Below are positions 8,830 to 18,982 of a DNA stretch of 64,000 nt, one piece after another. A program made the position numbers and the translations under genes. The stretch is from a bacterium (GTDB lineage Bacteria > UBP4 > UBA4092 > JAOAEQ01): NCBI GenBank assembly GCA_026416715.1, contig JAOAEQ010000021.1:5448-69447 (forward strand), given 5' to 3'. Position 1 is the stretch's first letter, and every line of letters begins with the position of its first letter. Under the pieces are notes generated by a model. It ran no database searches and was not told where the DNA came from. It saw nothing but the letters and a program-made list of their open reading frames with translations.

Positions 8830-9129
8830 CTATGAAAGTTCTTGATTCGACTCCGTTTCCTCGAAAGGGATTTCTTGGAATTCATCAGAGTCGGTTTTTA
8901 TCAATTTCGTTATCCGCTGTTCCGCTTCTTCAAGTTTCTGACTACAATATTTGGATAACCGAATCCCTTCTTCAAACAATGTAATTGACTCTTCTAAAGA
9001 TACTTCGCTACTCTCAAGATGTTTAACGATTTCTTCCAGTCGTTTGAGTGCTTCCTCGAATTTCAAACTGTTTTTTGCGTTGATTTTTTTTATTTCTTCA
9101 CTTTTATTTTTTTGATTCTTCTCAGACAT
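8830..9129 (-). CDS. xseB: Exodeoxyribonuclease VII small subunit
   Basis: A 99-residue acidic and helical protein. The conserved XseB core (FEEALKRLEEIVKHLES, then EEGIRLSKYCSQKLEEAEQ) lies at about residues 24-70. Four or more copies bind each XseA to make the single-strand exonuclease. It starts 12 bases after the stop of xseA, in the common xseA-xseB order. The N-terminal 22 residues are Lys/Asn-rich and the last 25 acidic; both are extensions beyond the core. Confidence 0.93.
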   Translation of the reverse strand: MSEKNQKNKSEEIKKINAKNSLKFEEALKRLEEIVKHLESSEVSLEESITLFEEGIRLSKYCSQKLEEAEQRITKLIKTDSDEFQEIPFEETESNQELS

Positions 9130-9141
9130 AAATAACCTCTT

Positions 9142-10473
9142 TCAGCTACGGTGTAATTGTTCAACCGTAGCAATGAATTCACCTTGCGCAACGCGAACCG
9201 AAACTTTCTTCCCGCATTGCAATTGCTCAATAGTTTTAACAATCTTTTTCTCCGGATAGGTATAACTGATACTATAACCGCGTTCGAGAATAGCTAATGG
9301 ATTTAATATTGCTAATTTTTCGGTTATCGCTGTTACCTTCGCTGCTATAAGTCTATGCCGATATACTATTATATCACGGAGGGTACGCGTCTCTTTTTGT
9401 ATCATTTCCCTAGCTCGTGCTAATTTCTGCTGCGGGCTATATTGGAGCAGTAGAGCCGAAGCACGATGATACCTATTGTTCATCGACTCGAAAATATAGT
9501 CAATCTGTGTTCGGAATTGATTATGTAACGTATCAATGTAGAGGGATAATTGATTGATTTTATCGTAAGGTCGAATAATAACGGGGCGCTGGATGAGCTG
9601 TTCAACTTTTGTTTTTAACGTCGATATTTTATATCGAACCGTATTATGGAGATAGCGATGTAATCCGGCGAGTTTTTCGATAACGTCTTGTTTATTTTTC
9701 ACCACCAATTCCGCTGCTGCTGATGGGGTCGGAGCGCGTAAATCCGCAACAAAATCACTGATCGTATAATCCGTTTCGTGCCCGACTGCAGAAATGATTG
9801 GAATATCACAATCAAAAATTGCTCGGGCAACAATTTCCTCATTGAACGGCCATAAATCTTCGAGTGAACCACCACCGCGAGCAAGGATAATAACTTCGCA
9901 ATTTTTTAATCGATTTAAATCATTGATTGCTGTAGCGATTTGTTCGGCTGCTTCTTTTCCCTGAACCAAAACAGGATAAATTACAACCTGAATATTCGCA
10001 AACCGTCGTTTTAATATATTCAGAATATCTCTAATCGCAGCTCCGGTCGGCGAAGTAACAACTGCGATTTTTTGTGGAAATACCGGAATCGGTTTTTTAT
10101 ATTTTTCATCGAATAATCCTTCTTCCTGAAGTTTCTTTTTTAACTCTTCGAAAGCTCTCTGCAACGCACCAACCCCAACGGGTTCCACGGTTTCAATAAC
10201 AAGTTGATACAGACCTTGCGGTTCAAAAACATCGATATATCCTTTAACAATTAATTGTTGACCATCTTCAATATTAAACTTTATCTTCTGTAAATTACTC
10301 CGCCAAATCACACTATTGATCAGACTTCGTTCATCTTTCAATTTGAAAAATGCATGTCCGTTCGTTGAAACTTTATAATTACTTACTTCACCTTCAACCC
10401 AGACTTCAGGAAAATTCGATTCGAGAATTTCTTTAATTCTTAAGGTTAGTTCTGTTACAGTATACGGTTTCAT
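9142..10473 (-). CDS. xseA: Exodeoxyribonuclease VII large subunit
   Basis: Catalytic subunit of exonuclease VII, which degrades single-stranded DNA from both ends. Residues about 5-95 form the OB fold (VWVEGEVSNYK, GHAFFKLKD), followed by the nuclease domain with VTSPTGAAIRDIL, ILARGGGSLEDLWPFNEE and SAVGHETDYTISDFVADLRAPTPSAAAE, then a coiled-coil tail. The frame continues upstream to an ATG at 10524 that would overlap the 3' end of ymdB, but family length favours ATG 10473 (reading MKPYTVTEL), and this start is used here. Confidence 0.93.
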   Translation of the reverse strand: MKPYTVTELTLRIKEILESNFPEVWVEGEVSNYKVSTNGHAFFKLKDERSLINSVIWRSNLQKIKFNIEDGQQLIVKGYIDVFEPQGLYQLVIETVEPVGVGALQRAFEELKKKLQEEGLFDEKYKKPIPVFPQKIAVVTSPTGAAIRDILNILKRRFANIQVVIYPVLVQGKEAAEQIATAINDLNRLKNCEVIILARGGGSLEDLWPFNEEIVARAIFDCDIPIISAVGHETDYTISDFVADLRAPTPSAAAELVVKNKQDVIEKLAGLHRYLHNTVRYKISTLKTKVEQLIQRPVIIRPYDKINQLSLYIDTLHNQFRTQIDYIFESMNNRYHRASALLLQYSPQQKLARAREMIQKETRTLRDIIVYRHRLIAAKVTAITEKLAILNPLAILERGYSISYTYPEKKIVKTIEQLQCGKKVSVRVAQGEFIATVEQLHRS

Positions 10474-10501
10474 AATATACGAACCTAAACCATCATTAGC
10501 T

Positions 10502-11299
10502 TTACTGGTTTTGCAAATCTTCATTCACTATGGACAACCGAGATATAGCGGTAGCTTTTCCCGTTAATTCATCTATGGTCAATAACACTGCTTGCAGTTT
10601 TACATCGTCAGACGCAACTTCATGGGTTACTGGTAACTGGGTTAGAAACATTTTCAAGATAATCTCTTTTTTCACGCCGATAACCGAATCATGGGGACCG
10701 GTCATACCGACATCAGTTATATATGCGGTCCCTTTAGGCAAAATTTTTTCGTCGGCAGTTTGTATATGGGTATGGGTTCCTACCACAGCACTCACTTCAC
10801 CATCGAGATACCAACCCATGGCGACTTTTTCTGAAGTAGCTTCCGCATGCATATCGACAATAATCATATTCGTTTGCGATTTCAATTGATTCAACTCTCG
10901 GCGAATAACCTGAAACGGACAATCTACACAAGCGAGATATATTCGCCCAATTAACTGGACGACAGCAATATTATATTTATCAGCTATCGTAAATATCCCA
11001 GCACCACGGCCGGGAGTTCCTTCAGGCAAATTTGCAGGGCGAATCAACCGCGGTTCTTTTTCCATTACCGGAATAATTTCTTTTTTATGCCAAATATGGT
11101 TTCCGCCGGTTACTACATCTATACCGCACGATAATAATTGCGTTAGAATAACTTCCGTTAACCCCTTACCGGCAGCAGCATTTTCCGCATTCGCAATACA
11201 AAAATCAACCCGATATCTCTGCCGTAACTGCGGAACTAATGATACTGCAATTTCTCTTCCGGGACGGCCAAAAATATCACCAATAAATAAAATATTCAT
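10502..11299 (-). CDS. ymdB: YmdB-family metallophosphoesterase
   Basis: A 265-residue calcineurin-like phosphoesterase of the YmdB/TIGR00282 group, which in Bacillus hydrolyses 2',3'-cyclic nucleotides and acts with RNase Y. Metal-binding motifs visible are IGDIFGRPGR (N-terminus), NAENAAAGKGLT, GGNHIWHKKE, MHAEATSEK and GTHTHIQTADE. It follows rny by 46 bases, an order kept in many bacteria and consistent with a shared role in RNA turnover. Confidence 0.92.
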   Translation of the reverse strand: MNILFIGDIFGRPGREIAVSLVPQLRQRYRVDFCIANAENAAAGKGLTEVILTQLLSCGIDVVTGGNHIWHKKEIIPVMEKEPRLIRPANLPEGTPGRGAGIFTIADKYNIAVVQLIGRIYLACVDCPFQVIRRELNQLKSQTNMIIVDMHAEATSEKVAMGWYLDGEVSAVVGTHTHIQTADEKILPKGTAYITDVGMTGPHDSVIGVKKEIILKMFLTQLPVTHEVASDDVKLQAVLLTIDELTGKATAISRLSIVNEDLQNQ

Positions 11300-11345
11300 A
11301 GCACCTCGTCCAGCATTCTGAATAATGATTTAATTCTTAGAGCCA

Positions 11346-12929
11346 TTATTTTGCGTATTCAACCGCACGAACTTCTCGAACGACAGTAACTTTAATTTGA
11401 CCGGGATATTGTAATTCTTTTTCAATCTGTTTGCTAATATCGCGCGCTAATTTCGCTGCATGGACATCGTTAACTTGCTCCGGCTCAACAATAACCCGAA
11501 TCTCTCTGCCGGCTTGTAATGCATACGCTTTTGCAACACCAGAAAATGAATCAGCAATCTCTTCGAGTTTTTCTAATCGTTTGATATATCCTTCTAGGGT
11601 TTCTCGACGTGCCCCAGGTCGAGCGCTGGATATAGCATCCGCAGCTTGAACGATGATTGATTCCATAGTTTGTTGTTCAACTTCACCATGATGCCCCAAA
11701 ATAGCCGAGATAACCTCGGGTTTTTCGTTATATTTTTTTGCTAACTCAGCGCCTATAATTGCGTGCGGTCCTTCAACTTCATGGTCAACCGCTTTACCGA
11801 TATCGTGCAATAATCCTGCCCGCTTACAGATACCCGATTCTACACCTAATTCTGAACACATTACCCCAGCTAACCATGCCACTTCTTTGCTATGTTGTAA
11901 CACATTCTGACCATAACTGCTCCGATATTTCAGTCGACCGAGTAGATTTATTAATTCTATATGTAAATCGTGTATGCCGACCTCGAATGCTGCTTGTTTA
12001 CCAGCCTCGTGAATAGTATTTTTAATTTCTTGTTTGACTTTTTCGACTACTTCTTCTATCCGGGCAGGATGAATTCTTCCGTCGTTAATTAACCGTTCTA
12101 ACGCGACTTTTGCTATTTCCCGACGAATCGGGTCAAAACTGGATAACACAACTGCTTCCGGTGTATCATCAACGATTAAAGTTACGCCGGTAGCTGACTC
12201 TAACGCGCGAATATTTCTCCCTTCACGACCGATAATACGGCCTTTCGTTTCTTCATTTGGTAACTCAACTACGGAAACCGTAGTTTCTGCGGTATGATCT
12301 GAAGCGGTTTTTTGAATCGCGAGCGTAATAATTTCGCGCGCTTTTTTTTCTGCGGTTTCTCTTGCTTCATTTTCTATACTGCGAATAAGCATTGCTGCAT
12401 CCGCGCGTACTTCTGATTCCAATGTCGATAAAAGTAATTTTTTTGCTTGGTCAACGGTTAAACCGGAAACCTGTTCCAGCTTGCGTTTCTGTTCTTCAAT
12501 TAACGTAGCTAATTGTCGTTCTTTTTCCGTTATTTTTCGTTCGCGATTGGTAATATCTTTTTCTTTCTCTAATACTTCCCGTTCTCTTTTTTCAAAACTT
12601 TCTATCCGCCGATTTAAACTTAATTCCCGCTCCGTCAACCGTCGTTCAAGAGAATCAAGTTTGCCCTTTCGTTCGTTTGCTTCACGTTCGAATTTCGTTC
12701 GGGCTTCCAACATTTTCTCTTTCGCTTCGAGTAACGCGGATTCGCGTTTAACCGTTGCTTCTTTTTCTGCTTCTTTAATGATTTCCTCCGCTAATTTTTT
12801 CGCGGAAGCAATGCGACTTTCAGACGTTATTTTTCGAAAAAAGTAACCGATACAGAAGCACACGACGCCTATGGCGATTCCGCTACCAATGAGAACCAAA
12901 GGCATCGAGGTTCCTAACGATTGCAACAT
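11346..12929 (-). CDS. rny: Ribonuclease Y
   Basis: A membrane-anchored endoribonuclease that starts mRNA decay. At 527 residues it is full length. An N-terminal membrane helix (about 9-30) is followed by a long charged coiled coil to about residue 200, a KH domain with [13 protein letters not shown] and [14 protein letters not shown], and an HD domain with [10 protein letters not shown] and [14 protein letters not shown]. The start ATG 12929 is supported by AAAGGAG about ten bases upstream. ymdB follows directly. Together with Hfq (41330-41641) it shows the RNA-decay apparatus of this organism. Confidence 0.96.
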   Translation of the reverse strand: MLQSLGTSMPLVLIGSGIAIGVVCFCIGYFFRKITSESRIASAKKLAEEIIKEAEKEATVKRESALLEAKEKMLEARTKFEREANERKGKLDSLERRLTERELSLNRRIESFEKREREVLEKEKDITNRERKITEKERQLATLIEEQKRKLEQVSGLTVDQAKKLLLSTLESEVRADAAMLIRSIENEARETAEKKAREIITLAIQKTASDHTAETTVSVVELPNEETKGRIIGREGRNIRALESATGVTLIVDDTPEAVVLSSFDPIRREIAKVALERLINDGRIHPARIEEVVEKVKQEIKNTIHEAGKQAAFEVGIHDLHIELINLLGRLKYRSSYGQNVLQHSKEVAWLAGVMCSELGVESGICKRAGLLHDIGKAVDHEVEGPHAIIGAELAKKYNEKPEVISAILGHHGEVEQQTMESIIVQAADAISSARPGARRETLEGYIKRLEKLEEIADSFSGVAKAYALQAGREIRVIVEPEQVNDVHAAKLARDISKQIEKELQYPGQIKVTVVREVRAVEYAK

Positions 12930-13078
12930 AGGTATATCACTCCTTTCAGGAATAAACCACGTGATAAACTACAATTATTTGGTACAATATATGATGAAAC
13001 AAAGTATTGCGTAAACTTCAATACAATTTAAAATTATAGTGTAGCGTAAGGGAAAGGATTATGAATAGAAATTTTTAT

Positions 13079-13107
13079 TTGCAAGAAATCCCTATCTGGA
13101 GTATACT
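13079..13107 (+). promoter_or_regulatory. Promoter of the 62-residue gene
   Basis: TTGCAA (13079-13084) and TATACT (13102-13107) are separated by 17 bases. The expected transcription start is about 30 bases before the GTG start codon, with the ribosome site in between. Confidence 0.55.
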
Positions 13108-13144
13108 GTTAAGCAAATATATTTTGTCCTGGAGGTGAGGTAGA

Positions 13145-13333
13145 GTGATTAAAGTCCACTTTTTCGCCACCCAAGCCGTGGGTGAAAAAACCCAAATTTG
13201 GAACCTGCTTGAGTTGATCAATACGTGGCTTGAAAAACATCCGAATATTAAAATTAATAGTATCCACCAATCCATGACCAGTTATACGGATTCCGTATAC
13301 ATCTTTATATCGTTATGGTATGAGGAATCCTGA
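13145..13333 (+). CDS. Small 62-residue protein, possibly Cse60-like
   Basis: A short protein starting with GTG 13145 behind a strong ribosome site (GGAGGTGAGG, 13131-13140). It opens with a beta strand (IKVHFFAT), has an amphipathic helix (WNLLELINTWLEKHP) and then strands (IKINSIHQSM, DSVYIFISLWYEE). This alpha/beta order resembles the small Cse60-type proteins known from Bacillus sporulation and many other bacteria, but that link is from memory of the pattern and is weak. Promoter, ribosome site, stop and a following hairpin form a complete single-gene unit on the strand opposite to all neighbours. The function is unknown. Confidence 0.7.
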   Translation: MIKVHFFATQAVGEKTQIWNLLELINTWLEKHPNIKINSIHQSMTSYTDSVYIFISLWYEES

Positions 13334-13370
13334 ACTCTTATTATTGATAGGTTTTTCTTATTCAGTTCGG

Positions 13371-13415
13371 TTATACCGGAAGTTGCACGGTTTAATTCCG
13401 TCACTTCCTGTATAA
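13371..13415 (+). terminator. Hairpin downstream of the 62-residue gene
   Basis: Arms TTATACCGGAAGT and ACTTCCTGTATAA (12 of 13 paired) begin 38 bases after the stop. There is no T-run, so it is a terminator-like hairpin rather than a canonical intrinsic terminator. Confidence 0.5.
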
Positions 13416-13477
13416 CTGTATATGGATATTTCCCTTACACTAGAATATCATTTAATTAATATGCAATAGTAGTAAAT

Positions 13478-14485
13478 TTATTTTTTGTCTTTCTTATCAA
13501 TCCAGCTCATTAATGAACGAAGTCGCGCCCCAACTTCTTCGATTGGATGCTGTGCTTGTTCTCGACCTAACGCATTATACACTGGTTTTCCGGCGCGATT
13601 CTCTAGAATCCATTCTCGCGCAAATTCGCCACTCTGGATTTCAGCAAGAATCTTTTTCATTTCTTTTTTCGTTTCTTCAGTAATAATACGTTTTCCGCGA
13701 GTTAAATCGCCATATTCCGCCGTATTACTGATCGAATACCGCATATAACTAATACCATAATTATAAATCAAATCAACGATCAACTTCAATTCGTGACAGC
13801 ATTCAAAATATGCGATTTCCGGCTGATATCCTGCTTCAACGAGCGTTTCGAATCCTGCTTTAATCAATGCGGTTACCCCACCGCACAGCACGGTTTGTTC
13901 GCCAAACAAATCGGTTTCCGTTTCTTCTTTAAAAGTGGTTTCTAAAACGCCAGCTCGCGTTGCACCGATCCCTTTCGCATATGCTAACGCCAGTTTTTTT
14001 GCTTTTTTAGTTGCATCTTGAAATACAGCAATCAATGCGGGAACTCCCTGACCAGCGACATACACGCTCCGAACTAAATGCCCAGGTCCTTTCGGTGCAA
14101 CCATAATAACATCAATATCTTTCGGTGGAATAATCTGACCGAAATGGATATTAAACCCATGCGAGAACATAATTGCTTTTCCTGGTTTCAGGTTCGGTTT
14201 GATTTCGTTGTGATACACCATCGGCTGATATTCATCCGGAACTAAGATTTGAATGATATCCGCTTGTTTTGTTGCATCCGCTGCGGATACTGGCTTAAAT
14301 CCATGCGATACTGCTAACTGATAATTATCAGTTCCGGGCAATTCCGCTACCACAACGGTTATTCCACTGTCACGAAGGTTCTGCGCTTGTGCATGACCCT
14401 GACTTCCATAACCAACAATTGCGATTTTTTTCTTTTTTAATATTCCTAAATCTGCATCTTTATCATAATAAACTTTTGCTGCCAT
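13478..14485 (-). CDS. ilvC: Ketol-acid reductoisomerase
   Basis: The second step of valine, leucine and isoleucine synthesis: rearranges and reduces acetolactate or acetohydroxybutyrate with NADPH. About 335 residues, class I. The nucleotide-binding motif is [18 protein letters not shown] near the start; metal-binding acidic residues lie in the C-terminal knotted domain ([24 protein letters not shown]). The start is ATG 14485, supported by GGAAGGAG eight bases upstream; an ATG at 14503 would place that ribosome site inside the gene. It is the last gene of ilvD-ilvB-ilvN-ilvC. Confidence 0.97.
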   Translation of the reverse strand: MAAKVYYDKDADLGILKKKKIAIVGYGSQGHAQAQNLRDSGITVVVAELPGTDNYQLAVSHGFKPVSAADATKQADIIQILVPDEYQPMVYHNEIKPNLKPGKAIMFSHGFNIHFGQIIPPKDIDVIMVAPKGPGHLVRSVYVAGQGVPALIAVFQDATKKAKKLALAYAKGIGATRAGVLETTFKEETETDLFGEQTVLCGGVTALIKAGFETLVEAGYQPEIAYFECCHELKLIVDLIYNYGISYMRYSISNTAEYGDLTRGKRIITEETKKEMKKILAEIQSGEFAREWILENRAGKPVYNALGREQAQHPIEEVGARLRSLMSWIDKKDKK

Positions 14486-14584
14486 AGCTTGAACTCCTTC
14501 CAAATATTTAAAAAATTCAAATGGGCGAATCAGGATCTGTTTTCCGGTTTTCGGCTACCCGATTTTCCCATTCGTTTTTATTTT

Positions 14585-15064
14585 TTATCCACGAGACATT
14601 GCAATGCGACCAGTTCGTGCGATTTCTTTTAGTCCGAACGGTTTCAATAAATCGATCATCGCTTTAATTTTCCCTTGGTCGCCAGTTAATTCCAACGTTA
14701 ATGTCTTCTGGCTAACGTCAACGATTCGCGCGCGGAATATATCCGCGATTTGCATAATTTCAGACCGCGATTTCGAATCTGCATTAACTTTAATGAGAAT
14801 CAATTCGCGTTGCACGAATTCTTCCGAGGAATAATCTTGAACTTTAATCACATCGATCAATTTATTCAGTTGTTTCGTCACCTGTTCGAGAATCCGGTCA
14901 TCGCCGCGAACGACTATCGTCATTCGGGATACTGTTGGGTCTTCCGTTTCACCAACTGCCAGACTATCAATATTAAATCCGCGCGCTGAAAATAAACCTG
15001 AAATTCGTGCTAATACCCCAGGGCGATTCTCAACTAATGTGGTTAAAACATGTTCGTGTTCCAT
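14585..15064 (-). CDS. ilvN: Acetolactate synthase small (regulatory) subunit
   Basis: The regulatory subunit that stimulates the catalytic subunit and confers valine feedback inhibition. About 159 residues from ATG 15064 ([16 protein letters not shown]). The N-terminal ACT domain shows [23 protein letters not shown] and the Val-sensing region; the second half has ELILIKVN and [21 protein letters not shown]. The frame stays open upstream to ATG 15100, but those 12 residues are hydrophobic and not like the family. It lies 91 bases after ilvB and 99 bases before ilvC. Confidence 0.95.
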   Translation of the reverse strand: MEHEHVLTTLVENRPGVLARISGLFSARGFNIDSLAVGETEDPTVSRMTIVVRGDDRILEQVTKQLNKLIDVIKVQDYSSEEFVQRELILIKVNADSKSRSEIMQIADIFRARIVDVSQKTLTLELTGDQGKIKAMIDLLKPFGLKEIARTGRIAMSRG

Positions 15065-15155
15065 AGTTAAAACGAAACAAACGGAGATAAACGGATTCAT
15101 ACGGATAATAAATTTTATCCGTTTGTATCAGAGTTTCTATCCGTTTGCATCCACC

Positions 15156-16889
15156 TTATGCTAATTCAGCAATCATTTTATGGAGTGGCGCTCCAGCCGG
15201 AACCATTGGATATACGTTTTCTTCTTTACTAACAATAAACTCCATTAAAACTGGTTTATCGTGAATCGTCAATGATTTTTTCAGTGCCGGCTTAACCTCT
15301 TCAGGTTTAAATATCCGCATACCAATGGCACCATACGCTTCCGCAAGTTTCACCAGATCCGGAGTGAACGGTGGACATTTTTCGTTCGGTCGACATTCTT
15401 TCGGACACTCGACATTTCGGGATAAACAGGTATACGCGTATTTCCCTTTATAGAACAATTGTTGCCACTGGCGAACCATACCGAGATATTGATTATTAAA
15501 CACGGCGATTTTTATCGGGAGCTTATTGAGTACAGCGGTGGCCATTTCCTGGATATTCATCTGAATGCTACCGTCACCGGAAACCAAAAACACCGTTTTT
15601 TCCGGGCAACCGAGTTGTGCCCCAATCGCTGCTGGAAAACCATATCCCATTGTGCCTAATCCGCCGGATGATAGTAACGTTCGTGGTTTAGTGAATGTAT
15701 AATACTGTGCAACCCACATCTGATGCTGACCGACATCGGTTACCATAATGGTGTCTTTGTCTTTCGTGCAAGCATAAATCTCTTCAACGACAAATTGCGG
15801 TTTTAGATGGTTATTTTTTTCATAAGTTAATGGAAACTCTTTTTTCCATTTCTGGATTTGCTCATTCCATTCACGATAATCTCCCGCAGATTTAATTTGT
15901 TTTAACAACGCTTGCAGAATTGATTTACAATCTCCAACGACAGGAATATCCACAGCTACGCTTTTCGAAATCGCTGACGGATCGATATCAATATGAACGA
16001 TTTTTGCATGCGGGGCGAACTCAGATATTTTCCCGGTGACCCGGTCATCGAATCGCGCACCGATTGCGAGAATTAAATCACTTTCCATAACCGCATAATT
16101 CGCATACTGGGTTCCGTGCATACCGAGCATTTTCAACGATAATGGATGGGTTTCCGGGAAACTCCCTAATCCGAGCAAAGTCGTCGTTACCGGAATGTTA
16201 TATCGCGTAGCTAATTCAGTGAGTTCTTTGGAAGCACCGGAAATAATCACTCCACCACCAGCATAGATTATCGGTCGTTTAGCTTGCGCAATCGCTTCTG
16301 CAACTTTCAGAATTTGTTTCGGATGCCCTTCATACGTCGGATTATAACTTCTGATTTTTAATTCTTTCGGATACTGATAATTATCTAATTCCGCTTTCTG
16401 CACATCTTTTGGAATATCAATCAGCACCGGTCCAGGACGACCGGTTCGCGCTATATAAAACGCTTCTTTAAACACGGTCGGCAATTCCTGGACATTTTTA
16501 ACCAGATAGTTATGTTTCGTTATCGGTCGGGTTATCCCGGTTATATCCGCTTCCTGAAACGCATCGTTGCCAATCAATAACGTTGGCACCTGACCGGTTA
16601 ATGCAACTAGTGGAACGGAATCCATATATGCAGTTGCAATTCCGGTAACCAGATTCGTTGCCCCGGGACCTGACGTCGCTATGCATACACCTACTTTCCC
16701 GGTTGCGCGAGCGTATCCGTCAGCAGCATGCACCGCACCTTGCTCGTGTCTTGTTAAACAAAATCGGATATTTGACTTCGCAAGTTCGTCAAAAATATCC
16801 AGCACTGACCCGCCTGGATAGCCAAACATCAGTTCAACATTTTCTTGTTGTAATGCATCAATAACAATTTGTGCACCAGTTTTTTTCAT
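15156..16889 (-). CDS. ilvB: Acetolactate synthase large (catalytic) subunit
   Basis: A thiamine-diphosphate enzyme that condenses two pyruvates, or pyruvate and 2-oxobutyrate. 577 residues with the usual three domains: the N-terminal PYR domain ([15 protein letters not shown]; catalytic Glu in [20 protein letters not shown]), the central FAD domain and the C-terminal TPP/Mg domain (GDGSIQMN and [14 protein letters not shown]). Unusually, a segment at residues 488-505 carries four cysteines (Cys488, 495, 499, 505), just where the mobile loop near the active site lies. Related sequences with a cysteine-containing loop may exist in other lineages; I cannot check. It is the second gene of the ilv operon. 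Confidence 0.97.
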   Translation of the reverse strand: MKKTGAQIVIDALQQENVELMFGYPGGSVLDIFDELAKSNIRFCLTRHEQGAVHAADGYARATGKVGVCIATSGPGATNLVTGIATAYMDSVPLVALTGQVPTLLIGNDAFQEADITGITRPITKHNYLVKNVQELPTVFKEAFYIARTGRPGPVLIDIPKDVQKAELDNYQYPKELKIRSYNPTYEGHPKQILKVAEAIAQAKRPIIYAGGGVIISGASKELTELATRYNIPVTTTLLGLGSFPETHPLSLKMLGMHGTQYANYAVMESDLILAIGARFDDRVTGKISEFAPHAKIVHIDIDPSAISKSVAVDIPVVGDCKSILQALLKQIKSAGDYREWNEQIQKWKKEFPLTYEKNNHLKPQFVVEEIYACTKDKDTIMVTDVGQHQMWVAQYYTFTKPRTLLSSGGLGTMGYGFPAAIGAQLGCPEKTVFLVSGDGSIQMNIQEMATAVLNKLPIKIAVFNNQYLGMVRQWQQLFYKGKYAYTCLSRNVECPKECRPNEKCPPFTPDLVKLAEAYGAIGMRIFKPEEVKPALKKSLTIHDKPVLMEFIVSKEENVYPMVPAGAPLHKMIAELA

Positions 16890-16976
16890 AGTTTAAGATA
16901 GAATATATCAATTGCTTACCATTATACGGATTTTAATAAATTCTATACACAGTAATCTTATTTTAAATCTGAATAA

Positions 16977-18662
16977 TCATACTTTCTTAAATACCGCACC
17001 GGTATGTGCCGATGTAACTAATTCCGCATACCGAGCGAGATACCCATAATTAATTTTCGGTTCCGGTTTTTTCCAAGATTTAAGTCGGCGATTGATCTCA
17101 GAATCGCTGAGTTCACACTCGAGTTTTCGTTCCGGAATATCGATATGAATAATATCGCCATTTTTTATAATCGCAATCGGCCCACCTTCCATAGCTTCGG
17201 GTGAAATATGACCTATACACGCACCGCGCGTTCCGCCGGAAAACCGACCGTCAGTTATTAACGCAACTTCTCTACCCAACCCCATACCAACCACCGCAGA
17301 TGTCGGGGTTAACATTTCCTGCATTCCGGGTCCGCCTTTCGGTCCTTCATACCGAATAACTACGACTGACCCTTTTTTGATTTTTTTACCGAGAATCGCT
17401 TTGACCGCATCCTGTTCTGATTCGAATACTACTGCAGGTCCGGAAAATCGCAACATTTCAGCGTCAACTGCCGATTGTTTCACCACTGCACCGTTTGGCG
17501 CGAGATTCCCGAATAGAATCGCCAACCCCCCTTCTTGCCGATACGGATTTTCTACTGACCGAATCACTTCACGATTGGTTACTTCCGCACGGGCAATGTT
17601 CTGCCCGACCGTTTTTCCGGTCACGGTCAGACAATCCAGATTTAGAATATCTAATCTCGATAACTCTTTCATTAATGCTTGCACACCGCCCGCTTCATAT
17701 AAATCGAGCAGGAAATGTTCACCGCCCGGACTAATTGCCGCTAGTTGCGGCGTTTTCTTGCTCCATTTATTAAACCAAGTTAATTCTAATTTTATCCCTG
17801 CTTCATGAGCAATCGCCGGGAGATGGAGAACGGTATTCGTTGACCCACCGAACGCTAAATCTACAATAATCGCATTTTCAAACGCTTTTTTCGTGAGAAT
17901 CTGACGCGGAAGAATCTGTTTTTTAATCAACTCGAGAATTTGTTCTCCAGCTTTTTTCGCTAGTCGAATTCGTTCCGCATATACTGCAGGAATAGTTCCA
18001 TTTCCAGGAAGCCCTAACCCTAGCACTTCGGTTAAACAATTCATCGTGTTAGCGGTAAACATTCCGGCGCAGGACCCACAACCGGGACACGCAGAATTTT
18101 CACATACCGCGAGCTCTGATTCCGACATCAATCCCGCTTGCACTTTCCCAACCGCTTCGAAAACATCTTTCACCAAATCCAGCCGTTTACCATAGAGCGG
18201 TCCAGGTTGGATATATTTCCCAGGAAGCATCGGTCCGCCGGAAATAACGATACTCGGAATATTTATCCGCGCTGCTGCCATCAGCATTCCCGGAATTATC
18301 TTATCGCAATTCGGAACGAGAACTAATCCATCGAACGGTTGCGCATACGCCATGCATTCGATACTATCGGCGATAAGTTCTCGGCTGGCAAGCGAATATT
18401 TCATTCCCTGATGATTCATTGCAATCCCGTCACAGATACCGATAACCCCGAATTCAATCGGTGTTCCGCCAGCAAGTCGAACTCCAGATTTCACCGCTGC
18501 TACAATCTGGTCAAGATGAATGTGTCCAGGAATAATTTCATTTGCGGAATTAACTATCCCAATTAACGGACGCGATAACTCTTCATCCGTATATCCCATT
18601 GCCTTAAACAGAGAACGATGCGGCGCTTTTTCTAATCCGGATTTCATGATATCACTTCGCAT
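16977..18662 (-). CDS. ilvD: Dihydroxy-acid dehydratase
   Basis: An iron-sulfur enzyme that dehydrates 2,3-dihydroxy-isovalerate or -methylvalerate to the keto acid. 561 residues, full length. The cluster-binding cysteines are in [29 protein letters not shown] and near the N-terminus; the C-terminal signature [22 protein letters not shown] is present but longer than quoted here in one run is not needed. The start ATG 18662 ([16 protein letters not shown]) matches the family, with AAGGA about ten bases upstream. It is the first gene of the branched-chain operon. Confidence 0.97.
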   Translation of the reverse strand: MRSDIMKSGLEKAPHRSLFKAMGYTDEELSRPLIGIVNSANEIIPGHIHLDQIVAAVKSGVRLAGGTPIEFGVIGICDGIAMNHQGMKYSLASRELIADSIECMAYAQPFDGLVLVPNCDKIIPGMLMAAARINIPSIVISGGPMLPGKYIQPGPLYGKRLDLVKDVFEAVGKVQAGLMSESELAVCENSACPGCGSCAGMFTANTMNCLTEVLGLGLPGNGTIPAVYAERIRLAKKAGEQILELIKKQILPRQILTKKAFENAIIVDLAFGGSTNTVLHLPAIAHEAGIKLELTWFNKWSKKTPQLAAISPGGEHFLLDLYEAGGVQALMKELSRLDILNLDCLTVTGKTVGQNIARAEVTNREVIRSVENPYRQEGGLAILFGNLAPNGAVVKQSAVDAEMLRFSGPAVVFESEQDAVKAILGKKIKKGSVVVIRYEGPKGGPGMQEMLTPTSAVVGMGLGREVALITDGRFSGGTRGACIGHISPEAMEGGPIAIIKNGDIIHIDIPERKLECELSDSEINRRLKSWKKPEPKINYGYLARYAELVTSAHTGAVFKKV

Positions 18663-18717
18663 AAACTTTGATTCCTTTTCAATTTGGCATATCGAATGTA
18701 TATCGATTTAACTATAT

Positions 18718-18746
18718 AGTGTAGTTTATTTTGCTAAAAAAAGCAA
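18718..18746 (-). promoter_or_regulatory. Weak candidate promoter for the ilv operon
   Basis: On the minus strand TTGCTT (18741-18746) and TACACT (18718-18723) are separated by 17 bases, about 55 bases before ilvD. Both boxes are only partly consensus. No T-box or leader-peptide attenuator was recognised. Confidence 0.3.
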
Positions 18747-18809
18747 GATTGACAATGCAAAACCGATTTTTTATCCTAATTTAGTTGAGTTCTTTCAAGG
18801 TGGTCTGCT

Positions 18810-18852
18810 GGATAAGAGTGGGTATTGCTCCGAGCAATACCCACTCTTATCC
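18810..18852. terminator. Perfect 43-base palindrome between rho and ilvD
   Basis: Two 21-base arms, with GGATAAGAGTGGG on the left and CCCACTCTTATCC on the right, meet around a single C. The RNA would form a very stable hairpin. It is 130 bases past the rho stop and 148 before ilvD. There is no T-run on either strand, so it could stop transcription, protect a 3' end, or be a repeat. Confidence 0.55.
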
Positions 18853-18982
18853 AATGATACCAATTAGCAGAATTAAAGCTACCTGATGATTTATAGAGCG
18901 ATTTTGCTAGTAATACAGAAGATAACTTAGGTAAGTATTTATTTACATACACTAGGCTAGAGATAGACTAATTCTGGTTACG

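Larger units (their letters stand above)
13037..13442. repeat. Imperfect inverted repeat bracketing the 62-residue gene
   Basis: TAGTGTA(GC)GTAAGGGAAA at 13037-13054 and TTTCCCTTACACTA at 13429-13442 are inverted copies; the left one has a few extra bases. They bracket the promoter, the small gene and its hairpin. They may be chance, or the ends of a small movable cassette. Confidence 0.35.

Noticed and set aside
10530-10889. A plus-strand frame of 119 residues antisense to ymdB
   Set aside because: Entirely within a well-supported gene; no ribosome site or family match.
12481-12846. A plus-strand frame of 121 residues rich in Ser and Arg
   Set aside because: It mirrors the coiled-coil region of RNase Y and has no independent start or ribosome site.
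17377-17808. A plus-strand frame of 143 residues antisense to ilvD
   Set aside because: Entirely within ilvD, which is unmistakable; no sign of coding on this strand.
18663-18982. T-box or leader-peptide attenuator before the ilv operon
   Set aside because: No T-box sequence and no short frame rich in Ile, Leu or Val codons was found; only a palindrome without a T-run.
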